Of a stretch of 64,000 nucleotides of DNA, positions 53,349 through 61,906 are shown in pieces. The notes beneath the pieces were generated by a model. That model was not told where the DNA came from and ran no database searches. It saw nothing but the letters and a program-made list of their open reading frames with translations. Origin of the DNA: CAYSRM01 sp964475205. Its GTDB lineage: Bacteria; Verrucomicrobiota; Kiritimatiellia; UBA8416; CAYSRM01. Each line of letters opens with the position of its first letter. Position 1 is the first letter of the stretch. The DNA lies in NCBI GenBank assembly GCA_964475205.1, contig CAYYVQ010000007.1, positions 1-64,000 of the forward strand, read 5' to 3'. A program made the translations under genes and the position numbers.

Positions 53349-54722
53349 CTATATCGAAGGCGGCTTTGGCAGTCCTTCCATAGATGCAATAGAACGTTGC
53401 AGGTATTCTTCCGGCAATGGATACGCGTCAAGCTTTCCATCCAGGTAAGCCTGGTAACCTGTAAGATCCATCAGCCCATGCCCGGACCAGTTCATGAGAA
53501 TTGTCTTTTCCTTTCCCTCCTCCTTGGCGCGGTTAGCCTCGCGAATAGCCATTGCAATAGCATGCGATGTTTCAGGAGCGGGAATAAAGCCCTCTTTGTG
53601 CGCAAACAACAGCGCCGAATCATAACACTCAGTCTGCGGCAACCCATGAGCTTCAACCTGACCGAGCCGTACCAGGTGGCTGACCAGCGGAGCCATACCG
53701 TGATACCTCAACCCGCCCGCATGAATAGGGGGCGGAACGAATGTATGGCCCAGGCTGTGCATTGCCAGCAAAGGGGTCATCATCGCAACATCTCCGGAAT
53801 CATATGAATAGGGCGCCCGAGTCAATGTAGGACAGGCCTCCGGCTCAGTCGCCACTATCCTCGTATCTTTGCCGCCGGCAAACTTGTCGCATATGAACGG
53901 AAACGTTATTCCCGCAAAATTTGACCCACCGCCTGCGCAACCTATGACCACGTCCGGATACTCGCCAAGCTTCTCAAACTGCTTCTTCGCCTCAAGACCG
54001 ATAATGGTCTGATGCATCATAACATGATTCAACACGCTGCCCAGTGAATAACGCGTCTTTTCATCTTTTACAGCTTCTTCAATAGCTTCGCTTATTGCAA
54101 TGCCAAGGCTGCCGGGAGTGTCCGGATCCTGCTCAAGAATCTTCCTGCCCGCCTCTGTCTGGTCACTGGGGCTTGCAACACATTCTGCGCCCCATGTCCT
54201 CATCATGATCTTACGGAATGGCTTCTGGTCAAAGCTGATCCGAACCATGTATACCTTGCATTCCAGTCCCATCAGCTTGGAGCCCATCGCCAAAGCGCTT
54301 CCCCACTGTCCAGCGCCTGTTTCGGTGGTCAGCTTCTTTATACCGAACTCGCGATTGTAGTACGCCTGCGCAACTGCTGTGTTGGGTTTATGACTTCCGG
54401 GAGGCGAGACTCCCTCATTCTTATAATAGATTTTTGCAGGTGTGCCCAGATACTCTTCCAGTCTCCTTGCCCTGTACAGTGGAGAAGGACGCCATAGCTT
54501 CAGGACTCCCAGGATTTCCTCAGGTATATCGATCCATCTCTCTGTGCTCATCTCCTGCTCAATGAGATTCATCGGAAAAACCTGAGCAAGGTCGTCGGGA
54601 CCTATAGGATTGCCGTCCTTGCCCAGCGGCGGTGGAAGCGGCTTCGGGAGATCAGCCTGAATATTGTACCATTGCTTTGGCATCTCCTCATCGGACAACG
54701 TTACTTTAATCTGTTTGCTCAT
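53349..54722 (-). CDS. trpB: TrpB2-type tryptophan synthase beta chain
   Basis: 457 residues from the ATG after GGGGAGGAATTCATTT; 22 upstream in-frame codons lack support. The PLP lysine is in SPPGSHKPNTAVAQAYY, the phosphate-binding glycine loop is GCAGGGSNFAG, and the TETGAGQWGSALA motif is clear. The long N-terminus (PMNLIEQEMSTERWIDIPEEIL) and total length mark the TrpB2 form, which is found in archaea and many bacteria and can make tryptophan from indole or serine without a TrpA partner. No trpA is nearby. It opens the trpB-dprA-topA-xerC unit. Confidence 0.93.
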   Translation of the reverse strand: MSKQIKVTLSDEEMPKQWYNIQADLPKPLPPPLGKDGNPIGPDDLAQVFPMNLIEQEMSTERWIDIPEEILGVLKLWRPSPLYRARRLEEYLGTPAKIYYKNEGVSPPGSHKPNTAVAQAYYNREFGIKKLTTETGAGQWGSALAMGSKLMGLECKVYMVRISFDQKPFRKIMMRTWGAECVASPSDQTEAGRKILEQDPDTPGSLGIAISEAIEEAVKDEKTRYSLGSVLNHVMMHQTIIGLEAKKQFEKLGEYPDVVIGCAGGGSNFAGITFPFICDKFAGGKDTRIVATEPEACPTLTRAPYSYDSGDVAMMTPLLAMHSLGHTFVPPPIHAGGLRYHGMAPLVSHLVRLGQVEAHGLPQTECYDSALLFAHKEGFIPAPETSHAIAMAIREANRAKEEGKEKTILMNWSGHGLMDLTGYQAYLDGKLDAYPLPEEYLQRSIASMEGLPKPPSI

Positions 54723-54766
54723 AAATGAATTCCTCCCCTGATCAAACACAAAAAAAACAAGTAGAG

Positions 54767-54795
54767 AATAGAGCATAATCCCGCGCAACCGTCAA
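54767..54795 (-). promoter_or_regulatory. Sigma70-like promoter of trpB-dprA-topA-xerC
   Basis: On the minus strand TTGACG (54795-54790) and TCTATT (54772-54767) stand exactly 17 bases apart, matching five and four of six consensus bases. The predicted start is about 35 bases before the trpB ATG. Confidence 0.5.
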
Positions 54796-54878
54796 CAATG
54801 TAACAACAACCTGCTTTTTAGTTGCAATTCAAACCTTCTCTTATATTGTTAAGGGCTACTAACACAAGGAGATTATCA

Positions 54879-56729
54879 ATGCTGCAGACGTTGCACTGGG
54901 AACCGAAAGATACCTCCGAAGAACTACACAGTATTCTGGAAACACTCGGCAAGAATTATCCTCTCAACAGCACAGACTCAACCGATGCCATTAGACTTGC
55001 GTTCGACAAACAAAACGGTTCCAAAGCCCTGGTTATAAGAAAGACAAATGATGTGGCAGAAATTCATTATTCTGCACCCAACCACGCTGCACGCGCAATC
55101 GGCGCTCTTCTGGCAGGCTTGCCCGAAAGTGGCGACGAGTTGAGTGAGGAAGATAACTTTGATGTGCTTGGAATTATGCTCGATTGCTCACGAAATGCGG
55201 TAATGTCCGTTCAACATTTCAAAAAATGGCTGCGCAACCTCGCGCTGCTGGGCTTCAATACCGCCATGCTTTACACCGAAGACACATATGTTCTGCCCGG
55301 TGAAACTCTCTTTGGTCATATGCGGGGAGCCTATACGGAAGAAGAGCTTCGCGACATTGATGCATACGCGGCGAAACTGGGCATCGAAATGATCGGCTGC
55401 ATTCAGACTCTCGGACACATGGAACAGGTGCTCAAATGGCCTTCTTACAAGGAAACGAAAGACACCGGCAGCGTACTTCTGTGCGGCAGCGAGAAAACCT
55501 ATGAACTCATAGAGAGGATGGTCAGCCACTTTAAAAAGGTCTTCCGGAGCAACCGCATTCACATCGGAATGGACGAAGCCTGGGACCTCGGAAGAGGTAA
55601 TTTTCTCGACATAAACGGATACCAGCGCAATTTTGACATTTTCAACAATCATCTCAAAAAAGTAGTTGAAATCGTAAACAAACACGAACTGCAGCCAATG
55701 ATCTGGTCGGACATGTATTTTCGCATGGGAAGCGAATCAAACAACTACTACGATGAGAATTGCAACATACCGGACGAAATCAGCAAAGATATTCCCGAAG
55801 AAGTAAGCTTTGTCTACTGGGATTACTACCACGAGGAAAAAGACTTCTACTCAGAATGGATCCGTCGGCATAAGGAACTGGGAAAGATGCCTGTAATGGC
55901 CTCAGGTGTCTGGACGTGGGCCGGTCCATGGTACTGGCACCTGAAAACAACAAAAACTGCGCTCCCCTGCATCGAAAGCTGCGAAAAATCAGGAGTCCGC
56001 GAACTTATCTTCACTATGTGGGGCGATGACGGAGGATACTGCGACTTTGATTCGGCAACCGCAGGTCTGGCCATGACAGCCGAGCGCGCGTTTAACTCGT
56101 CAATCAACGAATCGGTTCTGAAAAAAAGGTTCAATCGTCTGTTCAACAGCGATTTCGACACCATTACGCTGGCCTCAGAGATGAACAACGGCTTGAATCC
56201 TGCTGCCATTATATGGGACGATCCCATGCTCGGACTTTATCTGGATACCATAGACAACGATAGTCTGGAACAGGCGATAGAAACTTTTACAGAACTCAAC
56301 GGGAAACTTGCTGATCGGGACATTCCCGATGGCGCAGGCTCCATTTCTCACGCATTCTTTCTGACGCGCTCGATTCTGGAAAAAATCACACTGCAGCAGG
56401 CCATGCTCGAAGCATACCGAAACAAAGACAAAGAAAAGCTCAAAGAGTTGGCGGCTCATATTTTCCAGATGGAGGAGCATATGGCCGAACTCGAAGAGTC
56501 ATTTCGCCGGCAATGGATGAAGCGAAACAAGCCGTTTGGATTTGAGTCACTCCAGATAAGACTCTCGGGCTGCAAAATCCGTCTTCACGAAACCGCGCGC
56601 CGCATAAACGAATACATCGATGGCAAAAACAATGCTATACCAGAACTTGACGAACGTCTCAGTAAAGACATCAGCAAGATCCGGGGTAAAAGATACTACC
56701 AGCTTGCTACGGCCTCATCTATACTGTAA
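54879..56729 (+). CDS. Cytoplasmic beta-N-acetylhexosaminidase, GH20 family
   Basis: 616 residues from the ATG after AAGGAGATTATCA; 19 upstream in-frame codons are not supported. A small alpha/beta N-terminal domain (about 1-90) is followed by the GH20 TIM barrel: GIMLDCSRNAVMS, GFNTAMLYTEDTYVL, and the catalytic Asp-Glu pair D232-E233 in HIGMDEAWDLG. A helical C-terminal region (about 430-616) completes it. There is no signal peptide, so it acts on imported fragments and removes terminal GlcNAc or GalNAc, as do the intracellular GH20 enzymes of the GH20C type. The product could feed the NagA-like enzyme. It ends three bases from the convergent GH38 gene. Confidence 0.85.
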   Translation: MLQTLHWEPKDTSEELHSILETLGKNYPLNSTDSTDAIRLAFDKQNGSKALVIRKTNDVAEIHYSAPNHAARAIGALLAGLPESGDELSEEDNFDVLGIMLDCSRNAVMSVQHFKKWLRNLALLGFNTAMLYTEDTYVLPGETLFGHMRGAYTEEELRDIDAYAAKLGIEMIGCIQTLGHMEQVLKWPSYKETKDTGSVLLCGSEKTYELIERMVSHFKKVFRSNRIHIGMDEAWDLGRGNFLDINGYQRNFDIFNNHLKKVVEIVNKHELQPMIWSDMYFRMGSESNNYYDENCNIPDEISKDIPEEVSFVYWDYYHEEKDFYSEWIRRHKELGKMPVMASGVWTWAGPWYWHLKTTKTALPCIESCEKSGVRELIFTMWGDDGGYCDFDSATAGLAMTAERAFNSSINESVLKKRFNRLFNSDFDTITLASEMNNGLNPAAIIWDDPMLGLYLDTIDNDSLEQAIETFTELNGKLADRDIPDGAGSISHAFFLTRSILEKITLQQAMLEAYRNKDKEKLKELAAHIFQMEEHMAELEESFRRQWMKRNKPFGFESLQIRLSGCKIRLHETARRINEYIDGKNNAIPELDERLSKDISKIRGKRYYQLATASSIL

Positions 56730-56732
56730 AGC

Positions 56733-59700
56733 TTATTGCCTTGAAAATTTAAAGGTTCGGATCTGAAACGGCTTGAGGTTGAAACTGATCTTTCCATCGC
56801 GGAAAGACACCTTTTTTTCAGGATGCTCCATCAGATCAACCTCTTGAACCTTTCTGAAAGGCAGACTCGTCCTCAGAACCCTCCTGCCCCGGCATCCATG
56901 CGCCTCGTACAGCCTGACTATGACTGCATTATCATCCTCAGCCTTTTTTACAGCGTCAATAACCACATTGTTACCCGTCACTTCAAACCACGAATCGCGC
57001 GGCGGCTTCTTTCCTCTAGATGACAGGACGTGTAACGCCTGCAGTGGTGAATTCAGGCCGTGCCCGGCCTGCAAGACTCCATTGGTGTAGTCGCCCTGAT
57101 GCGGATAAATAGAATATGTAAAGCGATGTGTTTTGTTTACATCAGCTTGAGTATCGGGATTCTTTGGAGATCTCAATAGAGAAAGACTCATAACGCCGTC
57201 ATGAATATCATGTCCATACTTGCAGTCATTAAGCAACGCGACGCCGTAATCAGCCTCGGATAGATCAGCCCAACGTTGTGCGGCAACCTCGAACTGAGCC
57301 AGATCGAAAACAGTGTTTGAATGAGTAGGCCGCTCCAGGTTCCCGTACTGAACCTCGTATCTGGCTTTGTCTGATCGAATTTCCACTGGAAATGCCGTCT
57401 TGAGAAGTACGTCCTTTTCATCACCCCAGTGCACGGTTGTCTCAAAATCAAGTTGTCTACTTCCTGCATACAGAATGATATCCTGGCTGACAGTAGAGTG
57501 GCTGATCTCACGTTTCACACGCAGAACAGCCCGGACTGGTCCGTTTTCAATCGGTTCAACCGAAATAAGCGCGCCATCACTCTCCAGCGGTTTTTCCTTA
57601 TAAAAAACATCAATATCCCATGCGTCCCAATGTGCCGGTTTGTCCTCGAAAAGAACAAACATGTTACCGGTCTTCCGTTTGGGAAGAATTTCCCTGTCAG
57701 CAACCTTGTCCCTTATCGAAACTATTCTTGCCCTTTTATCCAAGCTCACGCACAAGGAATCATTCTCCAGTTTCTGCTTTTTGACCGTAAGCCGGTTCTC
57801 GACAAAATTGCCCCCCTCGCGCACATGACAGAGAGTATACCCCATAGACGGAACCTTTGCCTTGAAGCGCAGCATACCGTCATTGCACAACTGCGCTTGC
57901 CGAACCGAACCGTCAGGAAACTCCGCCGAATAGTCCCTGTCGCGTCTCAGGTCCCGAATTTTTACACTCACCACGTCCTCACGCTCCCAGCCAAGTGTAT
58001 TGCAAACAAAAACAGCCCGCCCATCACCCTTCGAATCGACGCCGCGCGCAAATTTGACAATAGCTTCACTATGTATTTTTTCAGTTTCAGACAAAATGCG
58101 CTCGTAATCAGAATCAGAGTCCTCGTAAACTTCACGTATTGAACTGCCCGGTATAATGTCATGAAATTGATTAAGGAGCAGAGTCTTCCAGGCGGCATTA
58201 AGCCTCTTAGCCGGATAGGATTCACCCGCAACACAGTTCACCGAAGATATCAGCTCTGTATCTCGCAGCAGAAGTTCCGACTTTCTGTTGTTTTTTTTGT
58301 TGGCCGCCTGGGTTGTCAACGTGCCTCTGTGAAGTTCCAGGTAAAGCTCTCCTACCCATTTTTTAAAGGAATCCGACTCCTTCTCAAGCGTTCGGAAAAA
58401 ATCGTTTGGCGCCATTGGTCGCGCCTTCGGCAGACCTTCGATGTCGCCATAACGTTTCAGCCGCTCCATCATCTCCATTGTAGGCCCGCCGCCGCCATCT
58501 CCGTGACCAAGCGGGAGCAATTGAATACTGCTCCGGTCCTTTTCCATGTACCGACTTTCGGCATTCTTGAGCTCTTCCGCTGAAAGACAGCCGTTATAGG
58601 TGTCAACCGGCGGAAAATGAGTCAGAACCCTGCTGCCGTCAATCCCCTCCCACCAGAAACTGTGATACGGGAACCGGGTAAACTGATTCCATGACATCTT
58701 CTGGGTCATAAAATAATCAATCCCGCTTCGCTTCAGAATCTGGGGCAAGGCCGCCGAATAGCCGAAAACATCAGGAAGCCACAGGCAACGGCACCGATGC
58801 CCGAACTCTTTCTCGAAAAAACGCGTTCCAAAAAGCAGCTGGCGCACCATGCTCTCACCCGAAATCAGATTGCAGTCGGCTTCCACCCACATGCCGCCAA
58901 CGGGAACCCACCTTCCGGCCTTTACCTGCCTGCAGATTCTGGAATATAAATCCGGATACTTCTTTTTAGTGTATTCATAAAGCTGTGGCTGACTCTGGCA
59001 GAATATGAAATCCGGATATCGATCCATATAAGCAAGAACATTGGAGAAGGTTCGCCCGCATTTTCTGACCGTTTCTCGAAGCGGCCATTTCCAGGCCACA
59101 TCAATATGAGCATGACCCACGCAGGCAACCGTCTGAGCCGAAGCATTCGCGGGACGGGAAAGTAGCCCCGCAACACCCCTTCTCACCTTTCTCGCAGATG
59201 CAGCCAGAGCCCTGTCATCACTGGCCGAATAATCAAACAGATCAACAGCCTTGTTCATCTCAAACCTGATACGCGCCGCCCTTGTGTCATTCTGATCAAG
59301 AACCTCAAGAAGTTCCAGCAACGCCTTGAGATCATGGTAGCAGTCCCAGACATCCCTGTTTACTGCCGCAAGCTCAGGAACTCCCGCGGTGCGCCCTCTG
59401 AAATTTCCAAAAGGCCCGTTTGCCCCGGCTTCAATAAACAGTTCCAGCTTTTCACCTGCTCTGGCCTTCCTGATGATGGGCTGCTCCCTATGATGACGAT
59501 CGAGTGAGCCGAGCATATTTGATCCGTCAAAAATAATGCATTCTCCACCATTGTCAAAAATCAGGAAAAGCTCCTTTCCGTCAAATTCATCGGGAACAAC
59601 AATCCGCAGCCTGAACCAACCGGTCCCCCAGATCCTGCCCCATCTTCGACCGGGCCTGACCGTCCGGAATTTCAGCCCTCGGGCCTGCTCAGGCGTCAAA

Positions 59701-59837
59701 TGATCCATAGTTTCAGCCAGCGCAATATCCGTAATAGAAACTTTCGATCTTGAAATATTTTTGCCTATTTCCTCCACTCTCTTCCGCAACTTTTTCAAAT
59801 AAAGAAAATCCACCCGTCCAATGTCTTCCCTGGACAT
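56733..59837 (-). CDS. Alpha-mannosidase, GH38 family
   Basis: 1034 residues without a signal peptide. An N-terminal beta domain (about 60-230) precedes the GH38 catalytic domain, with zinc ligands H244 and D246 in GHAHIDVAWKWPL and the nucleophile D356 in WLPDVFGYSAALPQIL. HGDGGGGPT and NQFHDIIPGSSI, which carry a further zinc-site His, are also visible. Long beta-sandwich domains fill the rest. The enzyme retains configuration and trims alpha-mannosides, here probably in the cytoplasm. AAGGAG precedes the start codon by eight bases. The transglutaminase-fold gene lies 59 bases upstream on the same strand, so the two are likely co-transcribed. Confidence 0.93.
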   Translation of the reverse strand: MSREDIGRVDFLYLKKLRKRVEEIGKNISRSKVSITDIALAETMDHLTPEQARGLKFRTVRPGRRWGRIWGTGWFRLRIVVPDEFDGKELFLIFDNGGECIIFDGSNMLGSLDRHHREQPIIRKARAGEKLELFIEAGANGPFGNFRGRTAGVPELAAVNRDVWDCYHDLKALLELLEVLDQNDTRAARIRFEMNKAVDLFDYSASDDRALAASARKVRRGVAGLLSRPANASAQTVACVGHAHIDVAWKWPLRETVRKCGRTFSNVLAYMDRYPDFIFCQSQPQLYEYTKKKYPDLYSRICRQVKAGRWVPVGGMWVEADCNLISGESMVRQLLFGTRFFEKEFGHRCRCLWLPDVFGYSAALPQILKRSGIDYFMTQKMSWNQFTRFPYHSFWWEGIDGSRVLTHFPPVDTYNGCLSAEELKNAESRYMEKDRSSIQLLPLGHGDGGGGPTMEMMERLKRYGDIEGLPKARPMAPNDFFRTLEKESDSFKKWVGELYLELHRGTLTTQAANKKNNRKSELLLRDTELISSVNCVAGESYPAKRLNAAWKTLLLNQFHDIIPGSSIREVYEDSDSDYERILSETEKIHSEAIVKFARGVDSKGDGRAVFVCNTLGWEREDVVSVKIRDLRRDRDYSAEFPDGSVRQAQLCNDGMLRFKAKVPSMGYTLCHVREGGNFVENRLTVKKQKLENDSLCVSLDKRARIVSIRDKVADREILPKRKTGNMFVLFEDKPAHWDAWDIDVFYKEKPLESDGALISVEPIENGPVRAVLRVKREISHSTVSQDIILYAGSRQLDFETTVHWGDEKDVLLKTAFPVEIRSDKARYEVQYGNLERPTHSNTVFDLAQFEVAAQRWADLSEADYGVALLNDCKYGHDIHDGVMSLSLLRSPKNPDTQADVNKTHRFTYSIYPHQGDYTNGVLQAGHGLNSPLQALHVLSSRGKKPPRDSWFEVTGNNVVIDAVKKAEDDNAVIVRLYEAHGCRGRRVLRTSLPFRKVQEVDLMEHPEKKVSFRDGKISFNLKPFQIRTFKFSRQ

Positions 59838-59896
59838 CCATTAATCTCCTTGTCAAAAACTTTCGCCCCGCTCCTTAACCTGATACTTGTTCCCGA

Positions 59897-61438
59897 TTAC
59901 CGGCAGTTGATTCTCAGCCCTGTCATTCGGATTCTTTCAGGACTGTCTACGTCAAGTTCCACATCTTCCTGAGCCCTGCCTGACGACGAAAGCTCGACCT
60001 TGTTCTGCCGCTGCTTTCCGTCAACCTGATAGACCCATTCTGCATCAACAGTAGAATCAGAGATATCTTGAGCATCAACCCAGAGGTTGTTCCCGCCCGG
60101 AACAAGCCGGGGCTGAGTATCCATATTGTGTTGAAAACGCACAGTCACATCCAGCGCCTGAAGAGCCACGTTGACATCTCTGCTGTGACTGTACATATCT
60201 ATTCGCAACCAGAACTCCCTCAATCCCTGGACGCTGGCACGCCCTTCTTTCCATTCTTTCTGGCCGTTCACTATCGCGCCCCAATGGGGACCGTGCGATT
60301 TCATATCCAGTGGCCAGACAGTGCGCCGGTCATCGGCGCTCACTGCAAAGCCGCAATAATCTCCTCCCTCACCGACAATGTCATAGTCGAGCATCAGTGA
60401 ACTGACAAGGTAAGGCAGTTTGAAATGATACCATACCTCCAGGAAATCATGAGGTCCCTTCGGTTTGAGGGCGCCGTTTTCAAAACAGGCATTGCTCGCC
60501 CATGCACAGGCATCGGCGCCCTGAAGCAGCGGCTTCCAGCGCAAGCCGCCTGAGCCGTGCCACCGCACAGGCAGCCCTTCATTCCGGCTATGCGTGTCAC
60601 CCGAAGGCCATCGGTAATTCGACCAATAGGGTTCATGCTCAGGATACAAGATCTCCCCTGTGCGGCTCAAAGCGGGAATATCCCCATGCATCCCGTTGGG
60701 GAAACCGTCAACAGGCAGTTCTCCTATCTCAGGGTGCCGTGTAAAAAGAGCCTTGTCAGGCGCCTCGGGAAGCCAGGCCAGACTAACCTGTTGTCCTTTC
60801 TTCAAATCCCAACCCAAACTGCCTCCGAAAAGCGGCTGTTCAATAAAAAGCTGATCGGAAAGCTGGTGACGGTGCGCAAGATGCGCCCTGTCCAGGTGTG
60901 TGCCCAGGGGCTCTGCATGTCCGGGTCTTGGATTCTGAACCAGTTGCGGTTTAGCCGCCAGCTCTGCGCAACTTGCGACTTCGTCATTTTCGTTCAAAAA
61001 GTACCAGCCTCCGAAAGGATCAAAAGCATGCCATTGCTCTTTTCCGTCATCACCCTTATACCAGACCTCGTAAAATGTATGACCCATCTTGTGAGCAGAC
61101 ACCCGTCGAGCCTTCAAACCGGCCTGGCAAAGCGCTTCGGTTGCAATCCAGCCCCAGAAAGTGCACTCGCCGTCTCCCCAGCTTGTAAAATTAACCAGCG
61201 GATCAAAATACCTTGAGTATGCTCCTGATCCGTCGTTGTGCACCGGGTTGGGACCGCCTCTGCGCATGCACATTATAATCCAGAAATAGAAGGCCATCGC
61301 TTTTTCTTTATCGCTCTTTGCTTCTGAAAGCCTGAAACAGTCTTCCGCAAATTCCTTCATTGATCTGTTTGATGGCCAGGCCGTATTCCCGACCCACACG
61401 TTCGCGGCATCCGCAGCCTTATTCTGAGTAGCTGACAC
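59897..61438 (-). CDS. Transglutaminase-like protein of unknown function next to GH38
   Basis: 513 residues, start GTG seven bases after AGGAG. The papain/transglutaminase triad is visible: C92 in GDGECTFWGW, H120 in KMGHTFYEVWY and D140 in WHAFDPFGGW. The rest (about 200-513) is beta-rich with many Trp/Tyr and ends in strands that resemble carbohydrate-binding or GH-accessory domains (LVPGGNNLWVDAQDISD). No signal peptide is visible. Such bacterial proteins are usually annotated as transglutaminase-like and may be peptidases or amidases. Position directly before GH38 suggests action on a glycopeptide or glycan substrate, which is inference. Confidence 0.75.
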   Translation of the reverse strand: MSATQNKAADAANVWVGNTAWPSNRSMKEFAEDCFRLSEAKSDKEKAMAFYFWIIMCMRRGGPNPVHNDGSGAYSRYFDPLVNFTSWGDGECTFWGWIATEALCQAGLKARRVSAHKMGHTFYEVWYKGDDGKEQWHAFDPFGGWYFLNENDEVASCAELAAKPQLVQNPRPGHAEPLGTHLDRAHLAHRHQLSDQLFIEQPLFGGSLGWDLKKGQQVSLAWLPEAPDKALFTRHPEIGELPVDGFPNGMHGDIPALSRTGEILYPEHEPYWSNYRWPSGDTHSRNEGLPVRWHGSGGLRWKPLLQGADACAWASNACFENGALKPKGPHDFLEVWYHFKLPYLVSSLMLDYDIVGEGGDYCGFAVSADDRRTVWPLDMKSHGPHWGAIVNGQKEWKEGRASVQGLREFWLRIDMYSHSRDVNVALQALDVTVRFQHNMDTQPRLVPGGNNLWVDAQDISDSTVDAEWVYQVDGKQRQNKVELSSSGRAQEDVELDVDSPERIRMTGLRINCR

Positions 61439-61589
61439 GATACAACTCCTTTCAGTTCAAGTTTATCACTTTGATTCCAGCTATTTTTACTGGGAATACC
61501 ACAGAAAGCAATGGCATTTGTAATGATTCCGCATTGATTTCCTGTTATCTGCTCTGAAGATCAAGCAACAGATATCCAGATATCCAGGT

Positions 61590-61733
61590 TAGCCCGGAAT
61601 GGCGCTTAGATAACGCTGTTTGGGATTGAATTTGACGATGGGCATTGAAAATCCTTGTCACACACTCACACACAGGACGCGCGGTGAAACTATACGCTTT
61701 GAAAAGGGCTTAACTAAGCGCCATTCCGGGCTA
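61590..61733. repeat. MITE-like palindromic element with 24-base inverted ends, copy 2
   Basis: The 144-base element has terminal inverted repeats at 61590-61613 and 61710-61733 that agree at 23 of 24 positions (core CTAAGCGCCATTCCGGGCTA). There is no transposase and no convincing frame inside. It lies in the 468-base gap 61439-61906 between the transglutaminase-fold gene and the sulfatase. The remainder of that gap holds the 18-base palindrome at 61769-61786 and otherwise nothing I recognise. A related copy ends at position 136 of the window in the opposite orientation. Confidence 0.85.
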
Positions 61734-61768
61734 GCGCCATGCAATGATGCCATGCGTTCTGAATTCGG

Positions 61769-61786
61769 GACATTTTTAAAAATGTC
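61769..61786. promoter_or_regulatory. Perfect 18-base palindrome upstream of the sulfatase
   Basis: GACATTTTTAAAAATGTC reads the same on both strands and lies about 120 bases before the sulfatase ATG. It could be the operator of a dimeric regulator or a weak hairpin. A TCTTCCTTTATT stretch follows, but the AT-rich stem is unlike a typical terminator. Confidence 0.4.
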
Positions 61787-61906
61787 TTCCTTTATTCTGT
61801 TGATCCGGTTAACCTTATTCAGGACAAATCTTGGTAAAGTCTCAGGCGTTAAATTTTGAACGATGTCCATTAATCTAAAACACCTGCAATGAGAAGGGCT
61901 TTCAGT

